Assembly (NCBI RefSeq): GCF_027922165.1
Contig: NZ_BSFD01000002.1
Coordinates: 292,874 to 356,873 of the forward strand
Length of the DNA: 64,000 nt
Direction of reading: 5' to 3'
Source of the DNA: Brevundimonas intermedia
GTDB taxonomy: Bacteria; Pseudomonadota; Alphaproteobacteria; Caulobacterales; Caulobacteraceae
Below the pieces are notes generated by a model. The model saw only the letters and a program-made list of their open reading frames with translations. It searched no databases and had not been told where the DNA came from. This document shows positions 60,650 to 64,000 of this stretch, one piece after another (position 1 is the first letter of the stretch; every line of letters begins with the position of its first letter). Made by a program: the position numbers and the translations under genes.

Positions 60650-61750
60650 ATGCCGGAGACCCACGGCGCGCCCAGGAGGCGCGACGAGCGGTCCCAGCCT
60701 TCCCGCGAGCGGGATGCGTCGGGTCGGGATGCGCCCCTGTATGGCGCGCTCGATCTGGGGACCAATAATTGCCGGCTGCTGATCGCCAGACCCTCACGGG
60801 ACGGCTTTCGGGTGGTCGACAGCTTCAGCCGCATCGTGCGGCTGGGCGAAGGCTTGTCTCGCACAGGCCGGCTGGACCCCCGCGCCATGGACCGGGCCTA
60901 TGACGCCCTGGCCCTGTGCGCCGACCGGATCGTCAGGAAGGGCGTCGACTCGGTCCGACTGAGCGCGGTCGCCACACAGGCCTGCCGGGCGGCCGAGAAC
61001 GGGGCGGAGTTCATTGATCGGGTGCGCAAAGGCACTGGGCTGAGGCTGCGGATCATCGATCCGGCGGAAGAGGCGCGGCTGGCGGTCGAGGGCTGTCTGA
61101 ACCTGATCGACCCCAGGGCCGAAGGGGTGGTGATCATCGACGTGGGCGGAGGGTCGACCGAACTGTCCTGGCTGAAGCGCGAGGGGTCGGACTGGAAGAC
61201 TACCGGCTGGATGTCGGCGGCCCTGGGGGTCGTCACCCTGGCGGAACGGCACCCGGAGCCGGAGGGCGCGGGCGAAGACTGGTACGAGGCCATGGTCGCC
61301 GATATGGGCGCGGCCCTGGCGGGCGGCGGGATCGAGGATCCCGCCATGCTGGACCTGCTGCGGCGGGACCGGGCGCATCTGATCGGGACGTCCGGCGCGA
61401 TCACCAGTCTGGCGGGCATCCACCTGAACCTGCCCCGCTACAATCGCGACCGGGTCGATGGGCTGTGGATGACGCGCGGCGACTGCGAGGCGGCGGCGGA
61501 ACGGCTGAAGGCCCTGGGGCCGGAAGGGCGGGCCAAGGAGGCCTGTATCGGGCCGGACCGGGCCGATCTGGTCCTGGCCGGGGCGGCGATCCTGGAGGCT
61601 ATTCAGCGGGCCTGGCCGTCAGAGCGGGTCCGTGTGGCCGACCGGGGCCTGAGGGAAGGCCTGCTGCTACAGCAGATGCGGGAGGACAAGAAGCCGCCCA
61701 AACGGCGCAGGCGCCGTCGAGGTCGAGGCAAAGGCCCGGCTCAGGCCTGA
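60650..61750 (+). CDS. Ppx/GppA phosphatase family protein
   Basis: 366 residues. A basic, Arg-rich N-terminus (residues 1-30) precedes the family motifs: LYGALDLGTNNCRLLIA (phosphate 1), VVIIDVGGGSTELSW (phosphate 2) and IGTSGAITSLAGIHLN (adenosine). The C-terminus is Lys/Arg-rich (KRRRRRRGRGKG). Members hydrolyse polyphosphate or pppGpp, and the sequence alone does not decide between them. The basic tails suggest RNA or polyphosphate contact. It diverges from hspQ. Confidence 0.87.
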   Translation: MPETHGAPRRRDERSQPSRERDASGRDAPLYGALDLGTNNCRLLIARPSRDGFRVVDSFSRIVRLGEGLSRTGRLDPRAMDRAYDALALCADRIVRKGVDSVRLSAVATQACRAAENGAEFIDRVRKGTGLRLRIIDPAEEARLAVEGCLNLIDPRAEGVVIIDVGGGSTELSWLKREGSDWKTTGWMSAALGVVTLAERHPEPEGAGEDWYEAMVADMGAALAGGGIEDPAMLDLLRRDRAHLIGTSGAITSLAGIHLNLPRYNRDRVDGLWMTRGDCEAAAERLKALGPEGRAKEACIGPDRADLVLAGAAILEAIQRAWPSERVRVADRGLREGLLLQQMREDKKPPKRRRRRRGRGKGPAQA

Positions 61751-61753
61751 GGG

Positions 61754-62626
61754 TCAGCCCGGCGTCGCCATCCGCACGGGCACGTCGATGTCGCAGACCG
61801 AGAAGTCGGCGCCCTTGGCCTGGCGCGCCCCATCGATCAGTGTACGGAAAGTTTGCGAGGCCGTGTTCAGCATCTGCACCGCCGGACGTTCGGCGGCGGG
61901 CAGGTCGGAGGCCAGGCGGACGCGGGTCATACGGTCGGGATCGGCGACGATGCCGCTGGGCTCGGGGCTGGCCTTCAGGGCGCGCACGACCTCCAGCCCC
62001 ACGACCACGCGGCCCCAGACCGTGTAGCGCTTGTCCAGGGCCGGATAGGCCTGGCGCATCAGGAAGAACTGGCTGTTGGCGGTGTCATTGCCCTCGTCCC
62101 GCGCCATGCCGGCGACGCCCGGGCAATAGAGGCCCCAGCCGTGGACCTTGCGGTCGGTCGTGCCGGCCATCAGGGCGTCGGGCTGGGTCTGGACCGGAAC
62201 CGAATGATAGAAGCCGACCAGGGCCCCGGCCGGCGCGGCGGCGGGGGTGAAGGCCATGTCCGGTCCGCGTCGGAAGGTGAACTCGGCCTTCAGGTCGGGA
62301 TACCAGCTCTGGCCGTCGCCGGTGCCCAGAGGATCGCCGGTCTGGGCCATGAACCAGTCGATGACCCGGTGCCAGGCCAGGTTGTCGTAGAAGCCGCGCG
62401 AGGCCAGCAGCTTGATCCGCTCGACATGGGCGGGGGCGATTTCGGGGGCCAGCTCGACCAGGATCCGCCCCTTGGTCGTGTCGATGACCAGCAGATTGTC
62501 GGGGGCCACGGCCCGCCATTCGCTCGGGCCGGGCGGGGGCGGCGGCACAGCCGCCTGCTGCGCCACGACGGGACCGGACACCAGAGCGGTCAGTCCCGCC
62601 GCGATCAGTGCGTTTCGAACAATCAT
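61754..62626 (-). CDS. Secreted cyclophilin-type peptidyl-prolyl isomerase 1
   Basis: 290 residues with a signal peptide ending VVAQQ. Cyclophilin motifs are AWHRVIDWFMAQTGDPLGTG, NSQFFLM and VWGRVVVGLEVVRAL. A C-terminal extension of about 70 residues carries one Cys (SVCDIDVP). It accelerates proline isomerisation in envelope proteins. It lies 23 bases after a paralogue on the same strand. The loop HSVPVQTQPDALMAGT is shared with that paralogue. Confidence 0.88.
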   Translation of the reverse strand: MIVRNALIAAGLTALVSGPVVAQQAAVPPPPPGPSEWRAVAPDNLLVIDTTKGRILVELAPEIAPAHVERIKLLASRGFYDNLAWHRVIDWFMAQTGDPLGTGDGQSWYPDLKAEFTFRRGPDMAFTPAAAPAGALVGFYHSVPVQTQPDALMAGTTDRKVHGWGLYCPGVAGMARDEGNDTANSQFFLMRQAYPALDKRYTVWGRVVVGLEVVRALKASPEPSGIVADPDRMTRVRLASDLPAAERPAVQMLNTASQTFRTLIDGARQAKGADFSVCDIDVPVRMATPG

Positions 62627-62649
62627 AGCCCCTGCCCCCTTGCCGATAT

Positions 62650-63549
62650 CTAACCGCCGACGACCTCGGCCACCGGCTGGACGTCGCAGATGCTGAAGCC
62701 GCCGCCGCGCGCCGTGCGGGTCGCGGCGATACGCTCGGCGAAGGCGGCGCTGGCGGGATTCAGAACCCGCACCGTGGGACGTTCGCCTTCCGGCAGGGCC
62801 GAGGCCATGCGAACCCGCGTCATGACGTCGGGGTTGGCCACCTTGCCGTCGTCGGCGTCCGAGCCCTTGTTCAGCTTGTTCACCACGTCCAGGCCGGAGA
62901 CCACGCGGCCGAAGGCGGTGTAGACGCCGTTCAACTGGTCCCGGTCGCCCATCATCAGGAAGAACTGGCTGTTGGCGCTGTCCGGCGCGCCGGCGCGGGC
63001 CATACCCAGGACGCCGGGGCAGAACAGGCCGTGCGCGCCGACCTTGAAGTCAGCGGTGATCATCATCTGGGCGTCGGGCTGGGTCTCGACGGGCAGGACG
63101 CCGACCAGGCCGCGCACGCCCTGACCGGCGTTCGGCACGACGACGAAGCCGGCGTCGCGGCCGCGACGGAAGTTGAACTCGGCCTTCAGGTCGGGCAGTT
63201 CGCTGCCGCCCTCGCCCGTGCCCTGGGGGTCGCCGGTCTGGGCCATGAAGTCGGGGATGACGCGGTGGAACTTCAGCCCGTCATAGAAGCCCTGGTTGGC
63301 CAGGATGCGGATGCGTTCGGCGTGGGCGGGCGCGGCCACCGGGGTCAGCTCGACCAGAATTCGGCCCTTCGGGGTGTCGATGACCAGCAGGTTCTCGGGC
63401 GCGACCGTGCGCCAGTCCGCAGCGGGAGCCTGAACCGGGGCTTGGGCCGGGGCCTGAGCTTGGGCTACAGCCGGAGCCTGGGTCGCAACCGACGCCAGAA
63501 GAGCGGCGGCGGCGGCCGCGATCACACCAAGACGCATTGACGCACTCAT
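62650..63549 (-). CDS. Secreted cyclophilin-type peptidyl-prolyl isomerase 2
   Basis: 299 residues. After a signal peptide and an Ala/Pro/Gln-rich linker comes a cyclophilin domain with KFHRVIPDFMAQTGDPQGTG, NSQFFLMMGDRDQLNGVYT and FGRVVSGLDVVNKL. The C-terminal extension resembles that of the first isomerase. Its ATG overlaps the coaD stop (ATGA), so it is coupled to coaD. The two PPIases look like a tandem duplication. Confidence 0.89.
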   Translation of the reverse strand: MSASMRLGVIAAAAAALLASVATQAPAVAQAQAPAQAPVQAPAADWRTVAPENLLVIDTPKGRILVELTPVAAPAHAERIRILANQGFYDGLKFHRVIPDFMAQTGDPQGTGEGGSELPDLKAEFNFRRGRDAGFVVVPNAGQGVRGLVGVLPVETQPDAQMMITADFKVGAHGLFCPGVLGMARAGAPDSANSQFFLMMGDRDQLNGVYTAFGRVVSGLDVVNKLNKGSDADDGKVANPDVMTRVRMASALPEGERPTVRVLNPASAAFAERIAATRTARGGGFSICDVQPVAEVVGG

Positions 63550-64000
63550 CCTCTGTTCTTGACCTTGTCCCGTACGCGCGCGGCGATGGCGGGGCTGACG
63601 AAACTGTCGATCGCGCCGTCCAGACGGGCGATTTCCTTGACCAACCGCGAGGCGATGGCCTGATGCCGGGGATCGGCCATCAGGAATACCGTCTCGATGT
63701 CCTGATTGAGGCGCTGGTTCATGGCCGTCATCTGAAACTCGTATTCGAAATCGGCGACCGCGCGCAAACCGCGAATGATGACATTAGCGTTCAGCTCTTC
63801 CGCGAAATGCATCAGCAGGGTCGAGAAGGGCTGGACCACGATGTCGCCGCCCAGACCCGCGACCTCCGCCTGCAGCATCTCGACCCGCTCGACCGTGGTG
63901 AACAACGGCCCCTTGTCGTCGTTCTGAGCCACGCCGATGACCACGCGGTCCACCAGCTTCAGCGCCCGCTTGATGATGTCGGTGTGACCGTTGGTCACTG
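63546..64000 (-). CDS. coaD: Phosphopantetheine adenylyltransferase CoaD, N-terminus beyond the window
   Basis: The visible 151 codons carry the N-terminal TNGH motif (normally FDPVTNGH, cut off at the edge) and VIIRGLRAVADFEYEFQM. The FLMADPRHQAIASRLVKEIA segment follows, with the C-terminal SPAIAARVRDKVK. CoaD makes dephospho-CoA from phosphopantetheine and ATP. The frame stays open through position 64000, so the first roughly 15 residues are missing. A GTG at 63998 is not a real start. Confidence 0.92.
   Translation of the reverse strand, partial: VTNGHTDIIKRALKLVDRVVIGVAQNDDKGPLFTTVERVEMLQAEVAGLGGDIVVQPFSTLLMHFAEELNANVIIRGLRAVADFEYEFQMTAMNQRLNQDIETVFLMADPRHQAIASRLVKEIARLDGAIDSFVSPAIAARVRDKVKNRG

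Noticed and set aside
1-64000. CRISPR arrays, insertion-sequence transposases, rRNA operons
   Set aside because: No regularly spaced repeats, transposase motifs or rRNA signatures were seen.

Overview
The window looks like chromosomal DNA of a Caulobacterales alphaproteobacterium, most likely Brevundimonas or a close relative (inference). The reasons are very high GC, a flagellar hook locus with Caulobacter-type paired sigma-54 promoters next to a sciP (DUF1153) gene, a class I lysyl-tRNA synthetase, CtrA-like and GANTC motifs in promoters, and many lipoprotein and TonB genes. No CRISPR array, phage or transposase gene is visible. The window opens inside flgK and ends inside coaD.

Layout. 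1-5262: flgK (minus) and fliK-flgD-flgE (plus) diverge from a shared regulatory region. 5435-7022: sciP, with a CtrA-like box and a strong terminator, then mnmA. 7026-11491: a TonB-like protein, a TonB-dependent receptor and a di-haem peroxidase. 11578-16302: S9 peptidase, a VOC protein with its WYL-type regulator (a shared 21-bp operator is visible), and a secreted PHP phosphoesterase. 16303-17836: rtcB behind a leader that holds a short Cys-containing ORF and mutually exclusive hairpins. 17877-23580: HxlR regulator/thioesterase pair, lipoprotein, hydrolase, DUF898 and M48 protease. 23575-25306: queC-queE-queD operon. 25516-29098: hybrid histidine kinase, MBL-fold exonuclease and two PaaI-type thioesterases. 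29266-35413: small and hypothetical genes, an S24 regulator, lysK and RidA. 35444-39566: lipoprotein, queA, a YgjP-type protease and phaZ. 39677-45975: helical hypothetical, PilZ protein, tgt and tRNA-Lys(TTT), with two copies of a 173-bp palindromic intergenic element. 46065-53612: CaiB/BaiF protein, lipoprotein and tamA-tamB. 54258-59262: arginine succinyltransferase operon (M20 hydrolase-astA-astD-astB). 59259-64000: phhA, hspQ, Ppx/GppA, two cyclophilins and coaD.

How the genes connect. Five queuosine genes (queC, queE, queD, queA, tgt) lie at three loci. Two of their products lack residues that are normally conserved: QueD has Tyr where the catalytic Cys is expected, and Tgt lacks the three zinc-binding Cys. 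The ast block degrades arginine to glutamate and carries an M20 hydrolase where AstE would be expected. phhA lies convergent to it, so the area is devoted to amino-acid catabolism.

The most unusual structure is the pair of 173-bp intergenic elements at 41331-41503 and 44006-44178. Their outer arms are nearly identical and in the same orientation, while the 66-bp core is inverted between copies. Other candidates are the rtcB leader, a 25-bp perfect palindrome just upstream of the lysK start codon, and an unexplained structured stretch at 41565-41960.
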